From positions 2,914,001-2,978,000 of the forward strand of contig CM049985.1 in NCBI GenBank assembly GCA_016630955.3: a stretch of DNA of 64,000 nucleotides. The letters run 5' to 3'. Positions 32,014-43,138 of the stretch are shown here, piece after piece. A program made the position numbers and the translations under genes. A model generated the notes under the pieces. The model was not told the origin of the DNA. It saw nothing but the letters and a program-made list of their open reading frames with translations, and made no database searches. The stretch is from Didymella arachidicola. Its lineage: Eukaryota > Ascomycota > Dothideomycetes > Pleosporales > Didymellaceae. Numbering within the stretch: position 1 is the stretch's first letter; every line of letters begins with the position of its first letter.

Positions 32014-33855
32014 ATGACTAACCTCGAACGTGGTGACGGCCCGCCGCGCGTCGAAGACGAAACCAACGATGCACACACCAGAGGATCCGCGGATACTAAC
32101 ATTGATCTTGAGGAAGCCTATTTGCTACTCAGGGAAGATTTCGATTTCGAGGATAGCGACCTAGCAAAGCAACGGCATACGGTGAGATCTTCTCGGTACT
32201 CAGGCTTCCTCAGCGGCCCTCATCCTCTTCGCCCACAAAAGATTCGTCCCTTTGTTCCTACACTTGAGGAGGTTCCTGCGAGGCTACTAAACAAGCTTCT
32301 GGCGCGACGAGAACACCAGAGCCTAGTTCTGAATGCGGTCTTAGTCATTTGGCTATTACTTTTTGCTGGCTTCCTGAGCACAGAACTACCCACGGCTGCT
32401 GACGACGGCAAGTACGTTGTCAATTTGGATTGTACCGAGTCGCTATGGAAACGCAAGAATGGATGTGGCATCAATGGTGTGAATTGTCACCCCTTCGAAA
32501 ACTCATCATTCGCATTCAGGTGTCCTTCGAAATGCGCTGATGTGAAGCTTCTAAATCCACATGCCGTTGGCGCATATGATGCCAACTATCGCCCTCTCGT
32601 TGTTGGGTCCAAGATCTATCGAGGAGATAGCTTCGTATGTGCCTCAGCTATACATGCCGGAATCGTTGACAATCAGAGTGGCGGTTGCGGTCGTGTGGAA
32701 CTTGTTGGTGGGGAGGAGAACTTTACCAGTACCAAAAGTTATGGGATCGAATCGATTGCTTTCGACTCCGACTTTCCGCTATCGTTCCAATTCACAGAGA
32801 AAGAGCAAGATTCAAAATGCAGCAACGAGCCCCGGTCCGCTCTCCTCGCAGTATCGCTGCTTACCACTGCCATACTCTCGCTTTCCTCGACTCAATCGAA
32901 GATCTTCTTCCCCATCTTCTCCATAATCTTCGCACATGTCAGCTTCGTGTCCGACCCACCAAAAGCTTCCTACAGAAACATCACAGTGCTGCCGGACCAT
33001 ATCTCAATGTTTGCGCGAAGATTACTTCCAGCGTTCTTCGTTGCTGTTATCATTTGGAAGAAGGTAGTGAAGCGCACCCTGTCTGGCCTCGATGCACCTA
33101 TCGAGAAGACCATACTCTGGCTTGGTGGCTTCTGGATCGGTGCTCTGGCGAATTACACATTTGACTGGATACCAATCTCAAGGCTCACGCCGCACGACCT
33201 GGCACAGCAACCTGGAGCGAAGCTTGCCCTAGCTATCATCGTGGGAGTGCTTGTGCTGATTGCTCTTGGTCAAATGTACTGTTTCTGGTGCGAAGGACGC
33301 CTGCTGAGATACCTAGGTCTGTATGGTCTGTTTGCCGTCGCTATTCTGGTCTGTCTTGCCATACCTGGCGTCAATCTCAGGATCCATCACTACATCATTG
33401 GCTTATTGCTGCTTCCAGGAACAAGCATGCAGACCCGGCCCTCATTATTATATCAGGGCATCTTACTTGGCCTATTCGTCAATGGTGTCGCGCGCTGGGA
33501 TTTCGACTCTATCCTCCAAACCACCGCAGCCTTGCGTGATGATGGCAAGTTCAACTCGGTCGTACCCGCAGTCATCACGCCTAAGATTGAAAGTAGCACT
33601 ACCAATGGTGTTCTGGCATCATTTTCTTGGATGGTACTTCCTAAGGACATTGAAGGCATCAGTGTCCTTGTTAATGATGTGGAGCGATACCGTGCTTTCA
33701 TTGATGAATACCCAGATGGCGAGACTTTCAACTGGGGCCGTCCGGCGGACGATTCAATGACTGATTACTTCCGTTTCGCATTCATCAAAGACGGGCTCAC
33801 TCTGGACTACTCGAAAGCTGGCACACTATTAGGCAATGGGACTTGGGTTGCATAG
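32014..33855 (+). CDS. LCCL-domain multipass membrane protein
   Basis: Single-exon protein of 613 aa; the ATG at 32014 is used because the upstream in-frame extension has no ATG. The N-terminal 100 residues are acidic and cytosolic-looking. A first membrane helix (about 105-121; LNAVLVIWLLLFAGFL) is followed by an LCCL domain (about 140-240) with paired cysteines C140/C151/C158/C170/C174 and the family hallmark YRGDSFVCASAIHAG. About eight further hydrophobic helices fill residues 275-520 (for example LALAIIVGVLVLIALG). A soluble C-terminal segment of about 80 residues follows. Fungal LCCL proteins are known as secretory-pathway or plasma-membrane proteins without an established biochemical function. 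Confidence 0.88.
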   Translation: MTNLERGDGPPRVEDETNDAHTRGSADTNIDLEEAYLLLREDFDFEDSDLAKQRHTVRSSRYSGFLSGPHPLRPQKIRPFVPTLEEVPARLLNKLLARREHQSLVLNAVLVIWLLLFAGFLSTELPTAADDGKYVVNLDCTESLWKRKNGCGINGVNCHPFENSSFAFRCPSKCADVKLLNPHAVGAYDANYRPLVVGSKIYRGDSFVCASAIHAGIVDNQSGGCGRVELVGGEENFTSTKSYGIESIAFDSDFPLSFQFTEKEQDSKCSNEPRSALLAVSLLTTAILSLSSTQSKIFFPIFSIIFAHVSFVSDPPKASYRNITVLPDHISMFARRLLPAFFVAVIIWKKVVKRTLSGLDAPIEKTILWLGGFWIGALANYTFDWIPISRLTPHDLAQQPGAKLALAIIVGVLVLIALGQMYCFWCEGRLLRYLGLYGLFAVAILVCLAIPGVNLRIHHYIIGLLLLPGTSMQTRPSLLYQGILLGLFVNGVARWDFDSILQTTAALRDDGKFNSVVPAVITPKIESSTTNGVLASFSWMVLPKDIEGISVLVNDVERYRAFIDEYPDGETFNWGRPADDSMTDYFRFAFIKDGLTLDYSKAGTLLGNGTWVA

Positions 33856-34227
33856 CAGCATGACACGCCACCTTCCTCCACCTGGTAGAGACTGTAACGA
33901 TAGCTGACGAGACGAGAAGGAAACAGGAGTCGATGACATGATCGAGTTGTCATCACTGCGCAGTGTGAAGAAGATAAACAGTTATTGACGGCCAACACCA
34001 ACACGACATCCAAGTGAAGGTGCATCGATGTGTGGATCACAGCACAAAGCCGCTCGAGAGGGCAAGAGCAAACGGATGCGCAGCCAGGCAAGCGGGTACT
34101 GGCGAATGAGGATATCGTATGCCAGGAGAGCTCCCCGCGAACTGCGGACAGCCACGCACTCTCACCTCAACACCACCAAAGCCGCATAAGTCAACCCTTT
34201 GGACAAAGCCACGCCCCTTCATCAACC
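33856..34227. other. Intergenic; presumed 5' leader of the 2EXR gene
   Basis: No gene seen. The last 50 bases are C/A-rich (CACTCTCACCTCAACACCACC), which looks like a transcribed 5' leader just ahead of the split start codon. Confidence 0.4.
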
Positions 34228-35257
34228 ATGTAAGTTTTGTCATATCTCATAGTTATGTTTATCGCATTCACTGACACAATGTGTGATAGGCCGTCGCCAT
34301 CTATTGTCAAAGTCATTGCTTCGGAGGTTGCTCGAGGTAGCAAGCGCAAACATAATACCGATAACGAGAGGCCAGCCCACTCTCGAAAAAGCTCAAAGCT
34401 GGGACAGCAGACTCTCCAGCAGCCCGATGACATAACACAGGGATTTGACAATTTCAAATTCTTAGCGCTACCTTCGGGTCAGTACATCTCAGCTGTTCCG
34501 AAGTACATGTCTGACCAGTCCAGAGGTGCGCAACCAGATTTACGAGTATGCCACGGAGCATACATACAGATGCTTCCCTCTTCTGCATGGAACACCAAAG
34601 ACGACAGTTGGACGACGAGTATTGCGGTCAAGCAACTCCACTGATTCATTATCATCAAATCGCAAGCCTATCCCGTATCTTGGCTTGACACAAGTATGTC
34701 TGCAGATCAGGGCTGAATTCCGTCCGATGTGGCTGTCAACGCATCGCATCCGGTTCAAGCTTACGGACTCCTACTTCAAAGCTTTCTTCGTTGCACGAGT
34801 ACCAAAGGTCACAAGGTCTAACATATTCGGTTTGACAACCTCCAACCTCCGAATTTGGGTCCGCAAGGACGATCTGGGCACAGTCTGGAACGGCTGCGAA
34901 GTGACCAGGCTCTTCAGGCACAAAGCACGCTTTCCCTCCTGCGTCATCGAGTGCCAGTCGTTGCCAGAGATTGTTGCAGAAAGTACCTTGCGACAGCTGG
35001 AGCGGCTGATCAATCACGATACTTCGACTTGGAGAGAAGCAATCCATGCGGGCAAGTTCAGCCAACTTCGATTGTGCCTGCAAAATGACAAGAAAACGCC
35101 CGTCATGCACGTTGTCATCAAAGAGAGGTTCTCAGAGCCATGGATGAAGATCGTTTCGAAGAGGCCGTCTCTGGAAGATATGGCAAGATTCTTCGAGCGT
35201 TTCGGCTTAGAGACAGACGTTAGATGGGAGGCTCGAGTGAGCGTGGACTATTCGTAA
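34228..35257 (+). CDS. 2EXR/F-box-like domain protein of unknown function
   Basis: Exons 34228-34229, 34290-34477 and 34524-35257 give 307 aa starting MPSPSIVKVIASEVARG. The initiator codon is split AT|G by a 60-nt intron with donor GTAAGT, a CTGACA branch site and a GATAG acceptor; a fallback is an in-frame ATG at 34279 inside that intron. Residues 53-72 contain the 2EXR signature FKFLALPSEVRNQIYEYA, which occurs at the start of many fungal proteins of unknown role. Later landmarks are LGLTQVCLQIRAEFRPMWLS, typical of the same family, and a C-terminal helical part. Reading-frame sum supports the three-exon model. Confidence 0.8.
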
Positions 35258-35549
35258 GGGAGGCATTTGTTACTAAGGCGCATGCACGCTTGCAAGACAT
35301 TGGATAGAGAAAGGGTGATGCAATACCTGTATATGTATGCCGCAGAGGAATGCACCATGATTGCACAACAATTGCAGAAACGCTTGTATTCTGAGTGCAC
35401 TCAAGGAGGGACGATTGATAAACGCGGAGACGCGTTGAAGCGTGTACCCCTGTCTAGCGCAGTTTTGCAGGCGAACAATCAGCGTGGGTGCGGAGCCCCA
35501 AACAAAACAGCCAAACGGTCCACAACCAACAACAGCGCATGCGGCCACC
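35258..35549. other. Short intergenic stretch before SMC2
   Basis: This carries the 3' end of the 2EXR transcript and the SMC2 promoter and leader. No gene seen. Confidence 0.5.
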
Positions 35550-38500
35550 ATGAAGATTACTGAGCTGGTCATAGATGTGAGTGAGATTATTGAGATTGTG
35601 CGACGATGTCTAATACAGCCACAGGGCTACAAGTCATACGCTGTCCGAACGGTTATCACTGGCTGGTTTGTTTACCCCGGCGGCGCAATTCATACCTTCA
35701 CTCATACTAGGCAGGGACGAGAGCTTCAACTCGATTACCGGTCTCAACGGATCAGGAAAGTCCAATATCCTTGATTCGATATGTTTCGTCCTCGGTATCA
35801 CCAACCTGGGCGTCGTGCGCGCACAGAACTTGCAGGTAGGCAGGCAGACAGAGAGATTGCCCATGTCGCAGGGGCTGACAAAACGTGCAGGATCTCATCT
35901 ACAAACGCGGTCAAGCAGGCGTCACAAAAGCTAGTGTGACCATCACATTCGACAACAAGGACAAGAAGAACAGCCCCGTGGGCTTTGACCATCTGGACTC
36001 GATTTCCGTAACGCGAACAATCGTCCTCGGCGGCGCCAGCAAGTACTTGGTCAACGGATCTCGTGCGCAACAAAATACCGTCCAGAACCTCTTCCAGTCC
36101 GTACAGCTGAACATCAATAATCCGAACTTCCTGATCATGCAGGGACGAGTCACAAAGGTGCTGAACATGAAACCTGTCGAGATTCTAGCTATGCTGGAAG
36201 AGGCTGCAGGAACGCGCATGTTCGAGGACAGGCGAGACAAGGCATACAAGACCATGACAAAGAAGGAAGGCAAGGTTCAGGAAATCGCAGAGCTTCTGCG
36301 CGACGAAATCGAACCTAAGCTTGAGAAGTTGCGACAGGAAAAGCGCGCGTTCCTTGATTTTCAGCAGACGCAGAGCGAACTTGAGAAGCTCACGAAGCTC
36401 GTCGTTGCACACGATTACACACGGATGCGGCAGCGTCTGCAGCAATCTGGCAATGATCTGGAGGCGAAGAAGCAGCGGACAAAAGATCTTGAGGAGTCGA
36501 CCGTGCGCATGAGGAAGGAGATAGAGTTTCTCCAGGAAGACATCAAGAAGGTCAAAGCTACGAGAGAGAAGGAGCTGCGCAAGGGCGGCAAGTTCCAGGC
36601 GCTCGAAGAAGAGGTTAAGACGAATTCACACAAAGTCGTGCGACTGGACACTTCCCTCGATCTGAAGCGGACGAGCATGGCTGAGGAGGTTGAGCGCAAG
36701 AAGGGAATTGAGAAGAGCGTCAAGGACCTCGAGAAGCAGCTGCAACAGAAGAAGCAGGTCCATGAGAAGCTCCAGGAGAAGTACCAGACAGCGCGCGACG
36801 AACTCGCGAAACAGACCGAGGAAGTTGAGAAAAAAGAAGAGCTTCTGCAGACACTACAGACTGGTGTTGCTTCAAAGGAGGGCCAGGAAAGTGGCTATCA
36901 GGGACAATTGCAAGACGCCAGGAATCGCGTCAGCGCAGCGGCTACAGAGCAAGAGCAGGCCAAGCTCAAGATCTCGCATCTCGAAAAGCAGATCAAGGAA
37001 GATGAGCCGAAGGCGAAGAAAGCTAAACAGCAGAACTCCGGACTACTGAACGATCTCGAGGCGCTCAAGTCACAGGCGCAGAAACTGGAGGCAGATCTGA
37101 CAAGGATGGGCTTCGATGAGGGCAAAGAGTCGGACATGTACCAACAGGAGTCCCACCTCCAAGCGCGCATCCGTGAGCTCAAGCAGCAGGCAGATGAGCT
37201 GAGACGTAAGGTCTCGAACATCGATTTCAGCTACAGCGATCCTTCTCCTAATTTCGACCGCTCGAAGGTGAAGGGTCTAGTTGCTCAACTCTTTACCTTG
37301 AAGAAGGAGCACACAGCGGCCGGAACTGCTCTGGAAGTCGCTGCTGGGGGCCGGCTGTACAACGTTGTCGTTGACTCTGCCGCCACAGGTAAACAGCTGC
37401 TCGAAAACGGCCGGCTCAAGAAGCGAGTCACCATCATTCCACTCAACAAGATCACAGCTTTTAGGGCGACTGCTCAAAAGATTGGCGCAGCACAGAAGAT
37501 TGCACCTGGCAAAGTGAACCTCGCGCTGTCCCTTGTTGGTTACGATGACGAGGTCAACGCGGCTATGGAGTACGTTTTTGGGTCGACCCTTGTCTGCGAA
37601 GATGCAGAGACCGCTAAGCGCGTAACGTTCGATCCAGCAGTACGCATGCGCAGCGTTACCTTCCAAGGTGATACCTACGATCCTGCGGGTACTTTGTCTG
37701 GGGGCAGCGCACCGCAGTCGAGCGGCGTTCTGGTTACCATGCAAAAGCTCAATGAAATCACGACCGAGTGTCGCTTCCATAAGCAACAACTTCACCAACT
37801 CCAAGAAACGATGGCACGAGAGAAGAAGAGGCTGGATGCCGCGCGCAAGACCAAACAGGAGCTTGATCTCAAGAAGCACGAGATCAAGCTCACAGAGGAG
37901 CAAATCAGTGGCAACTCTTCGTCGTCTGTGAGTACTGCAGATCCGGACTAGTAGTCTACGCTAATCATATCGCAGATCATTCAAGCTATTGAGGAGATGA
38001 AGCAGAGCGTCGCCCAGCTGAAAGAAGACGTCAAAGCCGCCAAAACACGACAAGACGAAGCTAATGCTGATATCAAGCGCATTGAACGCGATATGAGCGA
38101 ATTCAGCAGCAACAAAGACAGCAAGCTAGCGGAGCTGCAGTTGTCTCTCGAGAGGCTGAAGAAGGCACTGACTAAGACGAACGCTGCCATTAAGCCGCTG
38201 CAATCGGAAGTGCGCGAGGCTATGGTAGACTCTGAGCAGTGCGGCAGCGACCTTGCAGCGGCGCAGGAGCAACTTGAAGATGCTCACACGACACTCAAGA
38301 CACAGCAGGAAGAGATCGATGATCTTTTGGCTGAGCAGAAGCAGGCGCAAGATGCACACGATATCGCGCAAGCGCAGCTGGTAGACGAGCAAGCAAAGCT
38401 TACTGGCTTTGACGAAGAGCTCCGATCGCTCGAAGACACAATCCGCGCAAAGAACTCATCCATCACTGAGGGCGGCCTGGAACAGCAACGGCTCGCTCAT

Positions 38501-39334
38501 GAGATCGAGAAGTTCCATAAAGAATCTGAAGGCGCAGCGGGCAATATCGCAGCACTGGAGAAAGAGCACGACTTCATCGCCAGTGACGTTGAGCTGTTCG
38601 GTCGCTCAGGAACTGTGTACGACTTCAACGGTGTCAATATGGCCGACTGCAAGCCCAAGCGCAAAGCCCTCGAGGAACGCTTCCAGCAGCGCAAGAACAA
38701 GATCAACCCCAAAGTCATGGCTATGATTGACAACGTGGAGAAAAAAGAGGCAAGCCTCAAGGCCAACATGGCGACTGTCATCAAGGACAAGAAGAAGATT
38801 GAAGACACAATCCTCAAACTTGATGAGTACAAGAAGGAGGCCCTGCACAAGACTTGGATAAAGGTCAACAAGGACTTCGGCGACATCTTCAACGAGATTT
38901 TACCTGGCAGCTACGCGAAGTTGGATCCGCCCGAGGGGAAGACAATCGCCGATGGACTGGAAGTCAAAGTCATGCTGGGCAAGGTCTGGAAGCAATCACT
39001 CACGGAGCTGTCCGGCGGACAACGGTACATCTGCCCTGCGCTGCTTGTGTTAGTGCTTACTAATCCTCTTAGGTCTCTAATTGCCCTCTCGCTCATCATG
39101 GCGCTGCTGCAGTTCAAGCCCGCGCCTATGTACATTCTCGATGAAGTGGATGCTGCGCTCGACATTTCGCATACCCAGAACATTGGTCACTTGATCAAGA
39201 CACGGTTCAAGGGCTCGCAGTTCATTGTTGTCAGTCTAAAAGACGGCATGTTCGAGAATGCGAATCGGCTGTACAGGACAAGATTCGTCGACGGAACAAG
39301 TGTTGTACAGGCGACGACAAACACCGCGAAGTAG
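35550..39334 (+). CDS. SMC2: Condensin subunit SMC2
   Basis: ATPase core subunit of condensin, which compacts chromosomes in mitosis. Six exons: 35550-35576, 35625-35665, 35715-35835, 35891-37927, 37976-39024 and 39073-39334, giving 1178 aa. Three introns crowd the first 340 bp, and the second has an unusual GTTTGT donor. The N-terminus MKITELVIDGYKSYAVRTVI and Walker A GLNGSGKS (32-39) are classic. The Q-loop region follows (VRAQNLQDLIYKRGQAGVTK). Long coiled coils flank the hinge (around 485-625; includes AAGGRLYNVVVDSAATGKQLL). The C-terminal head has the ABC signature LSGGQR (1087-1092) and Walker B MYILDEVDAALD (catalytic DE at 1115-1116). It would pair with SMC4. Confidence 0.97.
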
Positions 39335-39782
39335 GCGGAATGAGCGCACTGTTTTGATGATGTATAATGTGTCATGAAGGGTTCACGATACCCGGTGCAT
39401 ACGGTCTGGTTTGGACGGATTTACTTTGCATAGCTTGGCGTTTATGGTTTTTGCTCGGGGCTAGAGTCTGGTTTGGCAGTTGAGTATGTCTGTCTGTGCC
39501 GTGACTGGTCGCTGCTCTCTCGAATCTCTTCTCGTCTATCTCTCCTTCCCGATTGGGATGCCTCGGGCGCAAGCTTCCTTGGGCTGCCTCTTTCCACAAC
39601 AACATCTTGTTTTCCTCTTTGCAATGATCGCCGCCTGCTTGTACCGCCTACATTTCCTATCCCTATACAGAGCCTAACAAAACGCACTTTGAGCATATAG
39701 ACGGCAAATTTGCCGATCATTGTGTTCATGCGCACGCATACAGACGCCGGCGCCTGCTATCTGGTTCCCTGGCCGGCCTTCG
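39335..39782. other. Intergenic; leader of the 801-aa protein gene
   Basis: The stretch 39500-39670 is C/T-rich (CTCTCTCGAATCTCTTCTCG, then TTTCC-type tracts), typical of fungal promoter or leader pyrimidine tracts. No gene seen. Confidence 0.45.
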
Positions 39783-42188
39783 ATGTCGCAATCGGAGTCG
39801 GACGCTTCGGTTGAGACCACATCTTCCATCGACATCGCACAGAGACGCCACAGCATTACCCCCAGCGGATCGCGCGTGATCACACCCTACACCTACACCA
39901 CCAGCACCATAGACTATCTTCATCATCCACAACAAGCACAACAGCTGCAACAAGCAGCACTACTATCGAGGCACTATGCAACACTTCAGGACCATGCTAC
40001 TGCTACCATGCGCGCTGAGCATGCTGGCAACGATGCTATCACACTTCGCCATGAGGGCAGACGTGGAAGCTTCGCGTGGGCCTTGCACTCAGCGCGTGAC
40101 GATGAGACTCCGAGATCAACTCGCAACCCAATGATGCCGCAGCGAACGGATAATAGCACGCCGCCAACGATGGAAGAGCTCGTACGCAGGAACACGCACG
40201 AAGATGACGACTGCAGCACCCGCAGGTCCAGCCTGGTCCAGAGCGACACCGTCTTCAGCCGCCCGTCTACTAGGCGCTCGTCTACCAGCGGTACTGATAT
40301 TGACAGCCCCACCCGCTCCGACACGGGAAAGTCAATAGGTGGGCTTGCGAGGAGCATGACGAAAATAATTCCTGACATAAAGACGCATCGACATTCGGCC
40401 AACAGAACCCAGCAAAGCATCGCAGTACCTAAACTTGACCGCCAGGAAGATACCCCTTCCACTGGAGGCTACAGGAAGAGTCGCAAGCTGTCTTTCCAAC
40501 TAACCTCCGGCTTGAGGATGAAGGGTCCTGTCGAAGAACCTCAGCTACCTTCACCTGTCGTTGAAGAATCGTCAAAGTGTGGAACTCCTGACCAAGCTAT
40601 ATCGCCAGACCCAACAAACAAGGGTGTTGGCTTGGCAGCTCGGCGACAGGTAAAGATGGACCTGACACTGCCTATCGGACTCCCTGACCTATCCAACCCA
40701 AAGGAACGCAAAGGAGCCAATCCTGCCATCATGAGTAGCATAACTCCATCCCGTCCCCGAAGTCCAAAAACACCTTGGATCCGCGAAACAGAATTAGATT
40801 GGAGTCGAGGGGACAAGGCTGCAATAGCAAGGTCTGCTCCGATCATTGAAGACGACGAAGACATGAAAGCCACAGACATGATCACACTCGATAACGCAAG
40901 AGTCGAGCTTGGTATCGAGTCAGTCGTATCCCCAAATATCCCTTCACTCGCAACTCCAGCGTTCGTGCGTCCTCCCAAGAAACTCCGCGATCGGTGTTAT
41001 ATCAGCCGTCCACCCGCGAGGCGCACTAGAAGCGGTGGACCCAGCACGAGTGAGTCCGACTTTGGAAGCACGCCAGACGGACATTGGACACCTGGAATCA
41101 TGCAGGATATGACCGAGCAGGAGGTAGTTGCACAGAGAGAGCTTGTACAGTTGGCGAAGACGTCGAAAACTGCACGTTCTCGTCGTTGGCCATGGAACAA
41201 GTCGAAAGCATCTGGATCAGATGAGCAAATTCGTGCCAAAGAAGAGGGTAGCAACCGCAATAGTATGACCACTGAAATCTTCAAGCGCTCCACTCGCTTT
41301 CCTGAGACTCCGGAGAAAAAGGAGAAAGACAAGAAGCCTTCCAAGGAGTGGAACACACCCTGGAGACGAAGCAAGCCCGTCGACAAGACTCCACTGCCGT
41401 CTGCTTCTCTCGCCAACATACCGGTACCACCCTCATTCGTGCCTCCTGGGTGCGAGAAGGTGCCCACACCCCCAATGTTCGATGCAGCCGGTGAAGTCCG
41501 AGGCAAGCTCGCAGACTTCTTCTTCGACTCGAATGGCTTCAACGCAAAGATCAAACACAAACCCAAGGCCTCCCCCGGCGGCTACTGGGACTCTAATGCG
41601 GTCCTCATGAGCATGCACACAGACCTCAGGCTCAGTAATACTGAAGATGAAGAGGAAGGCCCTGAAGGTCGCCCACCTGCTGCATTCCATTTCGGCCCCT
41701 TTAATGATACTCCTGGCCCTCTGGCGAGTCCAGGCTTTTATAGCGCCGCCGATGGCTACCTGACTGTCAAACCTGCTCCTGGCGTTCCAGATGCTAGCAG
41801 AACGTCCAGTTCCCCAGGCCAAAACTCGTGGTTCCGCATGCACTTTGGCGAGCGAACACCCGACTTCGAATTGCTCACGGCTGTAGCGCTCAAGGAGGCC
41901 GATGAAAGACGAAAATTTGAATGGCTTGTCCCTGAGCACCTACCCAATAGTCCTCTCTGTCCGCTACATGTGAAGTACGTTGGTCCGAGCAAGGGACTCT
42001 GTTACTGGCATGGTAGGAAGAGTAACGGTTGGGGTGTAGAACTGGGAAGGGATTATGTTAGTCGTCCAATCAAAATTGGCGAAGGAAGTAGCAGCGGGTG
42101 GAACGTAGGAAAGCAGGATCCTCCGCATGAGGAGAAGAAGAAGAAGAAGAAGAAGAACAGGAGGTTGGAAAGCTTCAGCAATCCTTGA
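39783..42188 (+). CDS. Large disordered conserved fungal protein with C-terminal CxxH pair
   Basis: Single-exon protein of 801 aa starting MSQSESDASVETTSS; the frame is open upstream but without ATG. Most of the chain is Ser/Thr/Pro/Arg-rich and probably disordered, with short conserved-looking islands (ITPYTYTTSTIDYLHHPQQA, PTMEELVRRN, KTPWIRETELDW, WNTPWRRSKPVDKTPLPSAS). The C-terminal 110 residues look folded: FELLTAVALKEADERRKFEWLVPEHLP, then a C-x2-H-x10-C-x2-H arrangement (CPLH and CYWH), then GRKSNGWGVELG. This could be a zinc-binding unit. The tail has a Lys-rich run encoded by GAAGAA/AAGAAG repeats. I recognise no named family. Confidence 0.8.
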   Translation: MSQSESDASVETTSSIDIAQRRHSITPSGSRVITPYTYTTSTIDYLHHPQQAQQLQQAALLSRHYATLQDHATATMRAEHAGNDAITLRHEGRRGSFAWALHSARDDETPRSTRNPMMPQRTDNSTPPTMEELVRRNTHEDDDCSTRRSSLVQSDTVFSRPSTRRSSTSGTDIDSPTRSDTGKSIGGLARSMTKIIPDIKTHRHSANRTQQSIAVPKLDRQEDTPSTGGYRKSRKLSFQLTSGLRMKGPVEEPQLPSPVVEESSKCGTPDQAISPDPTNKGVGLAARRQVKMDLTLPIGLPDLSNPKERKGANPAIMSSITPSRPRSPKTPWIRETELDWSRGDKAAIARSAPIIEDDEDMKATDMITLDNARVELGIESVVSPNIPSLATPAFVRPPKKLRDRCYISRPPARRTRSGGPSTSESDFGSTPDGHWTPGIMQDMTEQEVVAQRELVQLAKTSKTARSRRWPWNKSKASGSDEQIRAKEEGSNRNSMTTEIFKRSTRFPETPEKKEKDKKPSKEWNTPWRRSKPVDKTPLPSASLANIPVPPSFVPPGCEKVPTPPMFDAAGEVRGKLADFFFDSNGFNAKIKHKPKASPGGYWDSNAVLMSMHTDLRLSNTEDEEEGPEGRPPAAFHFGPFNDTPGPLASPGFYSAADGYLTVKPAPGVPDASRTSSSPGQNSWFRMHFGERTPDFELLTAVALKEADERRKFEWLVPEHLPNSPLCPLHVKYVGPSKGLCYWHGRKSNGWGVELGRDYVSRPIKIGEGSSSGWNVGKQDPPHEEKKKKKKKNRRLESFSNP

Positions 42189-42694
42189 TCTTGTTATTGT
42201 AAGCGTTCAGCGCGGCGTTGAATATGAGTACCTTGGCGATCCCGGATAATCTTATTGACGCTGTTACCCAAGGGGTCTTGATGTCCAGACGTCATGGAAG
42301 AGACAAGATGTAAGGGCATGTTTGACACATCGACGACGGTCGCATTGTAGCAGACTATGTTAACCTCCATGGTGGTCAAAAATGAAAGGTAGCATATTTA
42401 ACGAAGAGGTTTGAGGCTTGCAGTTTGGTCTCTTGTACAATGGAGCGTCATTTGGTGGCTACAAGTAATATGGAGAGGTGTTTGGCAGTATAGGTGCCTG
42501 GTTTCTTAGAAGGTGCCATTATAGTGAAAGAAAGAAACCACAGGACCCTTGACAGTATACTTTCCAACATCCGAGGCGTTGACAAAGCCCAACAAGGAGC
42601 AAAGTGTTGGCCTGGAACACGTCGTCTGGCTGTTCTCCCCATTACAGTCTCATCCAGTTAATGTCAAAAAACGTTGCCAGCTGTGCGTGCGACA
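42189..42694. other. Intergenic
   Basis: Downstream of the 801-aa protein gene. No gene or RNA seen. Confidence 0.45.
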
Positions 42695-43138
42695 TCATTT
42701 ATATGAACAGTTGGTCAGCACAGGCTCGGATGTATAACCATAGGTTCACCAATTAGCACACCTGTTGCTCTGCGCGCCCTTTGATCCAGTAAATACTTCA
42801 TTGCCAATGCGACAGAAATCTTGGAATCACCAAGAGAATCCAACATCGCAAAGGGTGCCCCGTCCACCTTTCTTTGGGATATCTTCCACACAGGCAGCAT
42901 CATCCTTAGCCCGAGTGACTCTATCAGGAAGCGGCGTGTAATAGAGATATGCAATGGCTTTGCCCCTGTTGCCACTTGTCTCGTAGGTCGCACGCTCTGG
43001 TAACGTGGAGACACTCGCTCGTGCGTCATCGATGACAGCAACGGCTTTAAAGGGTGAAAGGTAACTGCCATTGGAGTTGATAATAAATTCTTCGATCCAT
43101 CGGGTGAAAGTAACATCAGTAGACCTCGAGGGTTCTGC
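42695..43138 (-). pseudogene. Decayed coding frame, probably a relic gene
   Basis: One minus-strand frame reads as a coherent protein: TRWIEEFIINSNGSYLSPFK, then AVAVIDDARASVSTLPERAT, then GKAIAYLYYTPLPDRVTRAK. It is broken by in-frame TGA codons at 42827-42829 and 42745-42747, after which it resumes with FQDFCRIGNEVFTGSKGAQS and TYGYTSEPVLTNCSYK before a final TGA at 42695-42697. Both internal stops follow a TGG codon and could derive from CGA or TGG. A different, stop-free frame covers the same bases (42715-43116) but has poorer composition. No family is recognised. No upstream exons could be traced. Confidence 0.4.
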
